Assembly (NCBI GenBank): GCA_039809105.1
Contig: JBDHUJ010000016.1
Coordinates: forward strand, 1-37,565
DNA from: JBDHUJ01 sp039809105
GTDB lineage: Bacteria; Patescibacteriota; Saccharimonadia; Saccharimonadales; UBA4665
Reading direction: 5' to 3'
DNA: 37,565 bases
Positions 22,345-29,225 of the stretch are shown here, in pieces. How positions within the stretch are numbered: the first letter of the stretch is position 1; each line of letters begins with the position of its first letter. The translations under genes and the position numbers were made by a program. The notes beneath the pieces were generated by a model. That model worked only from the letters and a program-made list of their open reading frames with translations, ran no database searches and was not told the origin of the DNA.

Positions 22345-23514
22345 CTAGACTTCGGCTTCTGCAGCCAACGCTTTCTGGTACTGATGTTCACGCTTTACCG
22401 CAGCCTTGTAGGCCTTTTCGTACATATCGACCACTTTGGCATACTCGTACTGCGCGACCGATTCTTTGGCCCACTTCTTCCAGAGTTTGCGGAGTTCCGC
22501 GTCGTTCAGGAGCAAGTGCAGCCGCTGTGCGAATTCGGCAATGTTTTTCGGGTTTACCAGCGAAATATTGCCCAGCCCCTGCATGACGCTCTTGTAGCCC
22601 GGATTATCACCGGCGACCGTCACCAACCCGCTCGCCATAGCCTCTAGCAGCACAATGCCGAAGCTTTCGCCGTACAGGGCAGGCGAACAGAACAAATCGG
22701 CCGTCTGCAGCAGCTCCAGTTTTTTCTGCTCGTCTATATAGCCCAGGAACGTAACGTATTCCCCGATATCCAGCTCGTCGGCCAACAACTCCAGCTTCGC
22801 CCGGTCGACACCATCACCGGCGATTACCAGCCGGACTTCAGGTTGCTGCTCGTGCAGCTGCCGAAACGCTTGCAACAGATAGTTCACTCCCTTGCGACGC
22901 TCCAGCCGGCCGATATACAGAATGGTCGGCGCAGCCGTCAATCCGGCTTCGGTGCGGCTGACTTTGCGTGGCTTGAACTGACGGAGGTTTATGCCGTTCG
23001 GGATGATTTCGATATCGAGCGGTGCCAGCGAACGGACATACTCGGCGGCAGCCTCCGAAACGGCGGTAAAGTGGTCGACATGCTTGAGCAGGGGTTTGGT
23101 GTATGGAGTAATAACTTTGCTGATGGTCCGGCTGACGACCGTCTCGGGCAGCTTGGCGTGGAACGTGGCGATATTGACCGTCTGGCTACGGCTCAGAATC
23201 TGGCGGCTCAGCACCGGCACCCACGGTTCGTGGAAATGGATGATATCGAACGCTTCGGCCTCGAGCATGGCGTCGATTTCGTCGGTCATAACGCTGGCGC
23301 TTATCTGTCCGGTCGTACTGGGCATTTTGAAGTCCGTCGCCGTACCGAGCAGCAACACCTTGCGCTCGTCGTACTGATACGGTTCGCGCGGCTGCGGCGT
23401 GACGATGACCACTTCGTGTCCCTTGTGCGTCAAACCGTCGTACAGCGCTAGCACGACCTCCTTGACACCACCACCTTTGGCGATGTTATAGGGCAGAACG
23501 AGTCCGATTTTCAT
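22345..23514 (-). CDS. GT4 glycosyltransferase, PimA-like
   Basis: 389 aa, GT-B fold. Start MKIGLVLPYNIAKGGGVKEV with the glycine-rich loop, FHEPWVPVLSRQIL, TAVSEAAAEYV, PNGINLRQF, ILYIGRLERRKGVNYLLQAF and the donor-site motif ESFGIVLLEAMASG. This order closely resembles phosphatidylinositol mannosyltransferase-like enzymes, so a lipid-linked acceptor is a reasonable guess. It is the first gene of a three-gene unit (GT, GT, AI-2E). TGC-TATACT (23526-23534) lies 11 nt before the ATG. One copy of the putative structured RNA element lies just upstream. Confidence 0.92.
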   Translation of the reverse strand: MKIGLVLPYNIAKGGGVKEVVLALYDGLTHKGHEVVIVTPQPREPYQYDERKVLLLGTATDFKMPSTTGQISASVMTDEIDAMLEAEAFDIIHFHEPWVPVLSRQILSRSQTVNIATFHAKLPETVVSRTISKVITPYTKPLLKHVDHFTAVSEAAAEYVRSLAPLDIEIIPNGINLRQFKPRKVSRTEAGLTAAPTILYIGRLERRKGVNYLLQAFRQLHEQQPEVRLVIAGDGVDRAKLELLADELDIGEYVTFLGYIDEQKKLELLQTADLFCSPALYGESFGIVLLEAMASGLVTVAGDNPGYKSVMQGLGNISLVNPKNIAEFAQRLHLLLNDAELRKLWKKWAKESVAQYEYAKVVDMYEKAYKAAVKREHQYQKALAAEAEV

Positions 23515-23525
23515 AACTTTACATT

Positions 23526-23534
23526 AGTATAGCA
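23526..23534 (-). promoter_or_regulatory. Extended -10 promoter of the glycosyltransferase unit
   Basis: On the minus strand TGC-TATACT, 11 nt from the ATG at 23514. It lies between the structured element and the gene, so the element need not be part of this message. Confidence 0.6.
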
Positions 23535-23563
23535 TCCTCTGAGCCATTCGACACATCCTCCAC

Positions 23564-23579
23564 GTCCGCCGCGGCGGAC
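23564..23579. repeat. 16-bp perfect palindrome
   Basis: GTCCGCCGCGGCGGAC, upstream of the glycosyltransferase promoter and next to the structured element; a possible operator or simple palindrome. Confidence 0.4.
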
Positions 23580-23589
23580 TAATGAAATA

Positions 23590-23810
23590 GTGGCCGTTAG
23601 GCCACACAGCTATCTGCCGGCCATTCGGAAGGAACCCGGCTCACCTGTTCGTAAAACCGACAACTTCTCCAAACGAAGTGAGGAGCCGAGGAGCTGTTTG
23701 AACGACCCCTAGGAGCGAGTTCTCCGCAGGGTTGTCGGGCTTTACAACAGCTGACCGAGTGACTGGAGCTGGCCGGGGAGTTTTGCCTACTTTTGCGATT
23801 CAAAAGTAGG
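23590..23810. ncRNA. Candidate structured RNA element, copy A
   Basis: Helices: GTGGCC/GGCCAC (23590-23605); CCGGCCA (23617-23623) with TGGCCGG (23770-23776), or alternatively a local GCCGG/CCGGC hairpin; CTGTT/AACAG, GTAAA/TTTAC and CGACAAC/GTTGTCG stacked (23645-23664 with 23731-23750); inside these ACTTC/GAAGT and GGAG/CTCC flanked by CCC/GGG; and the end hairpin CCTACTTTTG/CAAAAGTAGG (23786-23810). Copy B at 31709-31928 keeps every helix with compensatory changes. Orientation unknown, since the helices read on both strands. The copy ends exactly at the terminal hairpin. Could be an ncRNA, a leader or a short mobile palindrome. Confidence 0.55.
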
Positions 23811-23826
23811 GGGTGTTTGAAAAATG

Positions 23827-23945
23827 GAGGATCTCTCCACTTCGGTCGAGATGACAGTGGGCGGGTAACGTACAGTGATACGCAAACTAAGATGAGATTG
23901 CGAAAGCACGAGGACTGGGTTCCCGCGTTCGCGGGAATGACGAGA
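23827..23945. repeat. Two short widespread intergenic repeats
   Basis: GATCTCTCCACTTCGGTCG followed by AGATGACAGTG (23829-23859) is a half copy of the palindrome also found inside DnaX and Tmk-ThyX. TTCCCGCG-TT-CGCGGGAA then ATGACG (about 23918-23942) is a second palindrome type. Nothing else is visible before the 23963 gene end. Confidence 0.6.
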
Positions 23946-23962
23946 AGATGGAAGCGGTGACC

Positions 23963-24910
23963 CTACACCTTCTTGCGGAGCACCCGGCGGAGCCCCGGCG
24001 GCACCATAACCGACAGCTCCTTTTTGTCACCCAACACACTTGGCGTATGCGCCTTGGAATCCATCATGCCTTGCGTATAGCCGCTAAACACGACCCGCAT
24101 GTGCTGCTCCACCACTTCGTTGTTAAAGTAGTGGTCACCCTTCGACACAACGTGCCACACCGGCAGCGGTATGGATACCTGGCAGTTATCGACGGTTATG
24201 AACTCGCTGGTGGTCCGCCAGTGTGTCCGGACATCGTTGGCCTGCCACAGTTTGACCTCAAAATCCATCAGGGTCGAAAAATCGCCCGCCTCCATCGCAT
24301 CGAACCGTCGTTTGCCAGCCTTGGTGCGCACGTAGATGTACTTTATAACGAACTTGTTGAGGCAGCAGTAGCGGATAAAGAACGACACTGGCCAGGTCGA
24401 AAAAACCCGTGCCCAGATATGTATGTCGGCCCGCCGTTTCGGTGTAAACAGGAAATCGTCGCGGTGCATAAACCCAACGACGCTCACCACCAGGTCAACT
24501 TTGCCGACAAGTTCCGGGTACCGCTGCAGCATGCGCGTCGCTACCACGAAGCCAAACGAGATGCCGACAATGGTGACGCGTTTGCGCTTGTAGCGCATCT
24601 TTACGAACGCAGCCAAGTAGTCGGCATAGTTGTCAATGGTCGGTTTCTGCCCGATTTTGAAGAAGCTGTCCATGCCGCCGAAGCCAGGCAGGTCCGGCAT
24701 GGTCACCGCGCCGAATTCGCGCAAGTTCTCCACCAAGCCCCACCACCGTTCCAAGAGCGCATGATGGCCGTACACCAGCAAAATTTCGCGGTGTTTGTTC
24801 CGTGGTGCCGGCACGTGCAACATACGGCCGTTCATACCGTTTATGTACAAGGGTTGTATATAGTCTGCCGCCGAAGGCTCGGCCGGGCGGCCAGTCTGTG
24901 TATCTGCCAT
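23963..24910 (-). CDS. Alpha/beta hydrolase, 315 aa
   Basis: The nucleophile elbow GISFGF (GxSxG) follows strand RVTIVGI near residues 113-120. DLPGFGGMDS precedes it, the acid is probably in SKGDHYF and the base histidine in KAHTPS near the C-terminus. YGHHALLERWWGLVENL occupies the oxyanion-hole region, where most families have HGxxG. A lid of about 80 residues rich in Trp, Arg and Phe lies between. Substrate unknown: esterase, lipase and C-C hydrolase are all possible. No signal peptide. It is transcribed alone towards the structured element; no promoter of the usual type is obvious. Confidence 0.85.
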   Translation of the reverse strand: MADTQTGRPAEPSAADYIQPLYINGMNGRMLHVPAPRNKHREILLVYGHHALLERWWGLVENLREFGAVTMPDLPGFGGMDSFFKIGQKPTIDNYADYLAAFVKMRYKRKRVTIVGISFGFVVATRMLQRYPELVGKVDLVVSVVGFMHRDDFLFTPKRRADIHIWARVFSTWPVSFFIRYCCLNKFVIKYIYVRTKAGKRRFDAMEAGDFSTLMDFEVKLWQANDVRTHWRTTSEFITVDNCQVSIPLPVWHVVSKGDHYFNNEVVEQHMRVVFSGYTQGMMDSKAHTPSVLGDKKELSVMVPPGLRRVLRKKV

Positions 24911-24936
24911 AGTGAACCGTGAGATTACGTATTATT

Positions 24937-25062
24937 TAGGACTTACGCAAGACGGCACATTTCCGGCGAAAACTTCCGTTCCTCATTCCGTCGTATTACC
25001 AATACGTCTCCATTCCGGTACTCATTTTTCATCCGAAACTGCACCATTTTGCGTAAGTCCTA
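24937..25062. mobile_element. MITE with TA duplication (IS630/mariner type)
   Basis: GGACTTACGCAA (24939-24950) and its exact reverse complement TTGCGTAAGTCC (25049-25060) bound a 122-nt element, and each end is flanked by TA. The TA target duplication is characteristic of IS630/Tc1-mariner elements. Inside is the small hairpin CGTATT-ACC-AATACG but no gene. Non-autonomous; the helper transposase is not in the window. Confidence 0.8.
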
Positions 25063-25140
25063 TTGGTCTGTAATATACGCTAAAACTTAGCAAGCGGGCA
25101 AGCCGGAACGCTGTTTTCACAACGCCCACAGAATAAAATG

Positions 25141-25280
25141 TCCAAATCTCAAGCACCAATGACCAAGCAATGGCTGAATTCACGATTGGCCGAAAAGCCG
25201 GTCGACACGGAAGCTTGGGTCATTCAGGCAGTGGTCATTTGTGAATTGCTTGGTCATTGGTGCTTGCGGCTTGGTGATTA
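25141..25280. repeat. Large inverted repeat with 20-bp perfect arms
   Basis: The arms at 25151-25170 and 25246-25265 (left arm AAGCACCAATGACCAAGCAA) are perfectly complementary. The helix continues loosely into TTCAC/GTGAA on the inside and CCAA/TTGG on the outside. CCAATGACCAA-type words recall the start of the S23 gene (CAAATGACCAAAGTCC). Together with the MITE it fills most of the gap 24911-25381. Confidence 0.85.
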
Positions 25281-25368
25281 GCTTCACCTCAGCCTAGTAC
25301 TTGGTAGTAGCCACTGCATTTACAACGAGACCCTCACTTGAAATATGCTGTTCTGAGCGAGTCCGCGG

Positions 25369-25374
25369 TATAAT
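25369..25374 (+). promoter_or_regulatory. -10 box, leaderless start of the carboxypeptidase gene
   Basis: Consensus TATAAT, 7 nt before the ATG at 25382. Confidence 0.6.
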
Positions 25375-25381
25375 TAGAGTA

Positions 25382-26089
25382 ATGCGTCGTTTTCGTCTTT
25401 ACCTGTTCGTCGGCCTGGGACTGCTTGTCGTTGCCCTGTGTATGGCACTGCTGTGGCGGAGCCAGGCAGGCGCGCCGGCGGGCGGAAAACCGGCCGTAAC
25501 CTTCAACAAAAAGACATACTCTACCACCGACCCGGCCAGCCCGTGGGTCATCGTAAACAAGCAACACCCGCTGCAGCCCAAAAACTACGTGCCGACTGAC
25601 CTCGTCAGTGTGGGTAACGGCCAGACCATGCGAGCCGAAGCCGCCGCCAAGCTCGCTACCATGTTCGCCGATGCCAAAGCAGCGGGCCTGACACTCACCG
25701 CCGCCAGCGGCTACCGTTCGTACGACGAACAGGTCGTTACGTACAACAGCGAAGTGCAGGGCTACGGCCAGGCGACCGCTGACAGCGAAAGCGCCCGGCC
25801 CGGTTACAGCGAGCACCAGACCGGCTGGGCAGTCGACATCGGTGGTGGCGGCTGCAACATAACCGACTGCTTCGGCAACACTGCCCAGGGTAAGTGGACG
25901 ACCGCGAACGCCTACAAGTACGGCTTCATCCTCCGCTATACTCCCGAGGACTCCGCAGTGACTGGTTACCGCGCCGAAAGTTGGCACTTCCGTTACGTCG
26001 GCGTGCCGCTGGCGACCGCGCTGAAAAATCAGAACATCGCCACTCTGGAGCAATTCTTCAATGTCTCTGGCGGCAGTACGTATAAGTAA
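25382..26089 (+). CDS. D-alanyl-D-alanine carboxypeptidase, VanY (M15B) type
   Basis: A membrane-anchored zinc peptidase that trims the last D-Ala from peptidoglycan stems. N-terminal helix 7-24 after MRRFR; catalytic domain from about 55 with ASGYRSYDEQ (108-117), SEHQTGWAVDI giving zinc ligands His145 and Asp152, and ESWHFRYVG giving catalytic Glu199 and ligand His202. 235 aa. ATG at 25382 is chosen because TATAAT lies 7 nt upstream and the protein then begins with a normal anchor; the frame is open further upstream. Two cysteines in GGGCNITDCFG could form a disulfide outside. The stop abuts the convergent gene at 26090. Retained peptidoglycan remodelling fits a Gram-positive-like CPR envelope. 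Confidence 0.93.
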   Translation: MRRFRLYLFVGLGLLVVALCMALLWRSQAGAPAGGKPAVTFNKKTYSTTDPASPWVIVNKQHPLQPKNYVPTDLVSVGNGQTMRAEAAAKLATMFADAKAAGLTLTAASGYRSYDEQVVTYNSEVQGYGQATADSESARPGYSEHQTGWAVDIGGGGCNITDCFGNTAQGKWTTANAYKYGFILRYTPEDSAVTGYRAESWHFRYVGVPLATALKNQNIATLEQFFNVSGGSTYK

Positions 26090-26836
26090 TCATTTGCGCT
26101 TTGCGCGGCGTTTCATCGGCCGGTTATACTCTCGCACCGCCAGAAGCGCTCGCCATCGCAACACACCGATGACACAGACCAGGCCAAAGAGTAACAGCGG
26201 AGCCGCTAGCATCTGCCACAGCCCAATACGAGGGCCAGCAGCCTTTGCCGCGCCGGCATGCGTCTGTGTGACCACCGGGTCGCCATATACTTGTGCGACC
26301 GGTTCCCGAGCACCAGTTTGAGCTTGCTCTTCTGGGGTGTCCGCGGTGCCCGAGTAGGAAATCGGAGCAGCCAAGCCGCCAGCGGTTTGCCAGCTGACGA
26401 TACTCGGTGGTAACGAGGCGGCTGCCGTGTAGGGCGATGGGTCGGCGTAGAGCAGAGCGTAGGCCCTACCACCTGATGAACAGCTAGTGCCGGCGGGAGC
26501 AGGACTGATTTCGAAACTATTTTTGAAGTCCGTGAGCGTCTGCGTGTCGCTCGCACCGGCCGCAATCGTCCTGGTCGTACCTGTGCCGTTTGCGGGTGTA
26601 TAGAGGACTGACACGACACTGCTCGACACATTCTTGACCACCACCTGCAGCGTGTCACCTTCAGCCACCGCATACTGCACGACGCCTGTACTACCATTGA
26701 CCGTCCCCATACAGACGCCCTCGTCCCAATCAGCCTCCAGCGTCACCGTAGTCGTCGCCGCAAAAACCCTTCCAGGCACCGCAAACATCACCAGCAAGGC
26801 AAGCATAAGCGTAGGAACTGCTTTTTGACGTGTCAT
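26090..26836 (-). CDS. Exported, C-terminally anchored protein, 248 aa
   Basis: Signal peptide 1-26 with likely cleavage after VFA (VPGRVFA/ATTT). An extracellular beta-rich part (about 27-130) has a cysteine pair in GVCMG and TSCSSGG, then a Pro/Ala/Thr-rich stalk (about 135-200). One membrane helix (about 207-227) and a strongly basic tail (MKRRAKRK) follow, the arrangement of a wall-anchored surface protein without an LPxTG motif. Function unknown; adhesion or envelope structure is a guess. Convergent with the carboxypeptidase gene, with no gap. Confidence 0.75.
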   Translation of the reverse strand: MTRQKAVPTLMLALLVMFAVPGRVFAATTTVTLEADWDEGVCMGTVNGSTGVVQYAVAEGDTLQVVVKNVSSSVVSVLYTPANGTGTTRTIAAGASDTQTLTDFKNSFEISPAPAGTSCSSGGRAYALLYADPSPYTAAASLPPSIVSWQTAGGLAAPISYSGTADTPEEQAQTGAREPVAQVYGDPVVTQTHAGAAKAAGPRIGLWQMLAAPLLLFGLVCVIGVLRWRALLAVREYNRPMKRRAKRK

Positions 26837-26899
26837 GTTTGTTTTCTAAACCTATGAAAAGTATGCGCCCGCAAAGCACCCCTGTCAATCACCGGCAGA

Positions 26900-27694
26900 C
26901 TAGACAAACTCTGGCAGGCCCATTGCTTTGCCATAGTCGTCATAGCTATCCCTCACCTCGTCCGCTCCCGCGGCCTGTAGCACATTGGATTCTGCGGTAA
27001 ATTTGGTGGTGATAGCACAGGCGTACAGCCCAGCAGCTTTCATAGAACGAATGCCGCGCGGGTCATCCTCGAATCCGATTACCGACCGACGGACTTCGGG
27101 CGTGTCGGGCAAGCCGAGACTCCGGAAGGCAAGGTCAAACGGCAGCGGGTCAGGCTTGGAATGCGCCGGGTCGATATCTTCGAGCGAAATAATGTGTCCA
27201 CCGGGAAAATAGCGCACGATATCTATCATCTCAAAAAATATATCAATGTCACGCCGGATAGCCGAACTAGCCACGGCAAGATGGTCGCGCAGACCATTCC
27301 GCGCAAGTGAGGCGATAAATTCCGGCGAACCCGCAACCGCCTTGCCATATTTCCGCAGAATCTCTTCGTGCTGCTCATTTTTGAGAGCAACGATAGCCTG
27401 CAAAACTGGGTCGGTATAATCCGGCACCTCAGTCTGGACGACACCCTGCATATACATGATATTCCAGGCAGCGCCTGCCAGCGAGTGCGTCGGGGCAGTC
27501 ATAAAGCCCTCCACATTCCGCTCGGGTGTCAGTGCTACCAAAGCCGGTATATCGAAACGCCTGCCGGCTTCATGCACGGCCGCCAGGCGGGAGCGAGCGT
27601 GCAGGCCTTGCGTCGGGTCAGGCGACGAATTATTGTCGAGGAGCGTGTCATCGACATCGAAAATAGCACCTTGGGCCTCAGTGATATGCAACAT
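26900..27694 (-). CDS. HAD-superfamily phosphatase, 264 aa
   Basis: Motif I FDVDDTLLD (Asp13 nucleophile, Asp15), motif II in LAVASSAIRR, motif III lysine in HSKPDPLPFD, motif IV GFEDDPRG. A helical cap (about 25-105) makes it a C1-cap HAD like beta-phosphoglucomutase or small sugar-phosphate phosphatases; the substrate is unknown. I set the start at 27694: on the minus strand TGG-TATAGT lies 6 nt upstream, a leaderless arrangement, and the protein then begins just before motif I. The longer reading from 27733 would cover the promoter. Divergent from tRNA-Gln. Confidence 0.88.
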   Translation of the reverse strand: MLHITEAQGAIFDVDDTLLDNNSSPDPTQGLHARSRLAAVHEAGRRFDIPALVALTPERNVEGFMTAPTHSLAGAAWNIMYMQGVVQTEVPDYTDPVLQAIVALKNEQHEEILRKYGKAVAGSPEFIASLARNGLRDHLAVASSAIRRDIDIFFEMIDIVRYFPGGHIISLEDIDPAHSKPDPLPFDLAFRSLGLPDTPEVRRSVIGFEDDPRGIRSMKAAGLYACAITTKFTAESNVLQAAGADEVRDSYDDYGKAMGLPEFV

Positions 27695-27700
27695 CCTACA

Positions 27701-27709
27701 ACTATACCA
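27701..27709 (-). promoter_or_regulatory. Extended -10 promoter, leaderless start of the HAD gene
   Basis: Minus strand TGG-TATAGT, 6 nt before the ATG at 27694. Confidence 0.65.
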
Positions 27710-27737
27710 CCTTGCCCTGGTTTTAAAAGGCAATATT

Positions 27738-27746
27738 TGCTATACT
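27738..27746 (+). promoter_or_regulatory. Extended -10 promoter of tRNA-Gln
   Basis: TGC-TATACT; transcription would start about 6 nt before the mature tRNA 5' end. Confidence 0.6.
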
Positions 27747-27758
27747 CACCTCTGCTAG

Positions 27759-27833
27759 TAGGGCGTCGCCAAGTGGTAAGGCACCAGGTTTTGGTCCTGG
27801 CATTCGGGGGTTCGAATCCCTCCGCCCTAGCCA
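27759..27833 (+). tRNA. tRNA-Gln, anticodon TTG
   Basis: Acceptor stem TAGGGCG/CGCCCTA with G discriminator and encoded CCA. D arm with AAGTGGTAAGG, anticodon stem CCAGG/CCTGG with loop TTTTGGT giving anticodon TTG, and T arm GGGGG-TTCGAAT-CCCTC. Its 3' end is repeated several times in the following 700 nt. Confidence 0.97.
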
Positions 27834-27870
27834 AAGAAAAAGTCCAGCATGCCTGGGCTTTTTCTTTGGC
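27830..27870 (+). terminator. Terminator made from an inverted copy of the tRNA 3' end
   Basis: The 18-bp stem GCCAAAGAAAAAGTCCAG / CTGGGCTTTTTCTTTGGC (one T-G pair, 5-nt loop) begins inside the tRNA. The complement continues beyond the stem: the minus strand of 27858-27882 reads TTCGAACCCCTCTAGCC, a nearly faithful copy of the tRNA T arm and acceptor with CGCCC deleted. Confidence 0.75.
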
Positions 27871-27885
27871 TAGAGGGGTTCGAAC

Positions 27886-27907
27886 GGGAGTGCAAGTCTG
27901 CACTCCC
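27886..27907. repeat. 9-bp hairpin in the tRNA downstream region
   Basis: GGGAGTGCA-AGTC-TGCACTCCC, perfect stem with a 4-nt loop; no T-run. Confidence 0.5.
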
Positions 27908-27980
27908 CGGGCCCGAAGCCCCATAGTGTGAGCGTAGGGGTGACTGTAGCCAGCACATTCCAGCGCTTGGCCAGTCAGAC

Positions 27981-27994
27981 GAATCCCTCCGCCC
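27981..27994 (+). repeat. Partial direct copy of the tRNA-Gln 3' end
   Basis: GAATCCCTCCGCCC is identical to 27814-27827 inside the tRNA, then diverges. Attachment-site-like. Confidence 0.6.
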
Positions 27995-28026
27995 AGCACA
28001 GCCATATTGCTTGCGCTTGAAGAACC

Positions 28027-28035
28027 TGCTACTAT
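28027..28035 (+). promoter_or_regulatory. Extended -10 promoter, leaderless start
   Basis: TGC-TACTAT, 6 nt before the ATG at 28042. Confidence 0.55.
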
Positions 28036-28041
28036 GAAGGC

Positions 28042-28407
28042 ATGAGCAAAAAAACACAACAAACACAATCTGTAAAAACAAGTTCAGTCCTTTACTATTC
28101 CACACGTGTACTTCAACGCCTGGTCTTAGGCATAACTGTAACGTTAACCGGTATATATTGGGCAGCGCTTGTTACGCGTCTAACCACTCTAGGCCAAAAT
28201 AATGTACTTGGGGGTAGTGCTGATGTACTGAAAGCGAATACTGTGAAGTGGGCCGTGGCCGCTATTGCCGTATCCTTGCTACTTCTAGCTATCACGAGAT
28301 TCCGGAAGTACGAGAAACCCCTAATCGTCGACGGCGTAGTAATAGCCCTGTTCTGCTTAGTATCTGCATTAGTAGCCGGCAACTTGGTCTATACGCCCTT
28401 TAGTTAA
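28042..28407 (+). CDS. Small membrane protein, 121 aa
   Basis: Three predicted membrane helices (about 27-47, 68-83 and 95-115) after a polar N-terminus rich in Lys, Gln, Thr and Ser. No family recognised. It is the only gene between the tRNA-Gln 3' end and the direct repeat of that end at 28499-28515, so it may be cargo left from an integrated element. Codon use is more A/T-rich than in the DNA-metabolism cluster. The start is supported by TGC-TACTAT 6 nt upstream. Confidence 0.65.
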   Translation: MSKKTQQTQSVKTSSVLYYSTRVLQRLVLGITVTLTGIYWAALVTRLTTLGQNNVLGGSADVLKANTVKWAVAAIAVSLLLLAITRFRKYEKPLIVDGVVIALFCLVSALVAGNLVYTPFS

Positions 28408-28498
28408 TGTAATGCCGGAGTGATGTCGGGTTTAGATCGCGTCACATTTCCTGTTGCTGGCCCAGAAGGCGAGTCCTGTCGGCCAGACGTGTCGGACA

Positions 28499-28515
28499 CC
28501 TCCGCCCTAGCCAAA
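28499..28515 (+). repeat. Direct copy of the tRNA-Gln 3' end (att-like)
   Basis: CCTCCGCCCTAGCCAAA is identical over 17 nt to 27819-27835, covering the acceptor arm, CCA and 2-3 nt beyond. The rest of 28408-28577 holds no convincing gene. Confidence 0.75.
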
Positions 28516-28574
28516 AAACAATCCTTCAATACCTTCGAGCGCCAAGCTATCATGATACCTCGCCGGAGCTCTTC

Positions 28575-28583
28575 TGCTATAGT
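28575..28583 (+). promoter_or_regulatory. Extended -10 promoter, leaderless start
   Basis: TGC-TATAGT, 6 nt before the ATG at 28590. Confidence 0.6.
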
Positions 28584-28589
28584 AGCAGT

Positions 28590-29129
28590 ATGGTTCCTGC
28601 GCTTGTTCTATCCCTTGCCGCCACTGCAGGCTCGATACTATTTCTGACCAAAATAGCAGTTGCCACTCACAGCCCCACCGCACCTAAATCACTGAGTGAG
28701 CGGGCAGTGCTAGAAGAACTGTTACTCGTACGTTTTCGCAAAACATTGCTTATCTGCTCGAGCCTGTTTGCACTCGCCATTTACTTCTTCATCGCACCTG
28801 CGGCTGAACACCCTTGGCTGATTGCAGGAGCATGGACCCTGGAGTATATCGGTGTGCTCATAGCTGCTCTTCTGCCTGCCCACGGCAAAACGTTTTATCC
28901 GCATGTTGCTGCCGCGCAATGCATGGGGGTGGGTATGCTCCTGCTGGCTTTTGCATTTTGGGCGAATACCACCGGTATCGGCGCGTTTATAGAAATGGCG
29001 TTTGGTCTTATGATGGTGCTTTTCGCTCTGCTTACATACTTCGATACGCGCCGTTACATATTCCATGAGCTGACCTTCATCTACCTCAGTCACCTCACTA
29101 TCGTCCTGGCAGCACTCCTGATTCTATAG
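28590..29129 (+). CDS. Membrane protein, 179 aa, paralogue of the 29954 gene
   Basis: About six hydrophobic helices, an acidic/basic loop at 35-50 and the ending RRYIFHELTFIYLSHLTIVL. The protein encoded at 29954-30493 has the same length, the same helix pattern and the same ending (KRYLFYELPLIFLSHFSIL), so the two are paralogues that flank the SDR gene. His-Glu and Ser-His in the conserved ending could be functional. Family unknown to me. Leaderless start supported by the -10 box. Confidence 0.75.
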   Translation: MVPALVLSLAATAGSILFLTKIAVATHSPTAPKSLSERAVLEELLLVRFRKTLLICSSLFALAIYFFIAPAAEHPWLIAGAWTLEYIGVLIAALLPAHGKTFYPHVAAAQCMGVGMLLLAFAFWANTTGIGAFIEMAFGLMMVLFALLTYFDTRRYIFHELTFIYLSHLTIVLAALLIL

Positions 29130-29225
29130 CGCATGGTGTAGCCAACCCCCAGCTTCTGCGACACAGGAAAGACTATGGCTTCGCGCGATTCGTCATGGAC
29201 GCTATACTCTGATAAGATAATACCT

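Noticed and set aside
23617..23640. GGAAGGAAC in copy A resembling the SRP RNA tip
   Set aside because: Copy B does not keep the tetraloop and the surrounding helix does not match SRP domain IV.
28420..28647. 75-codon reading frame downstream of the 28042 gene
   Set aside because: It crosses the att-like repeat and the promoter of the 28590 gene, and has no start signal.
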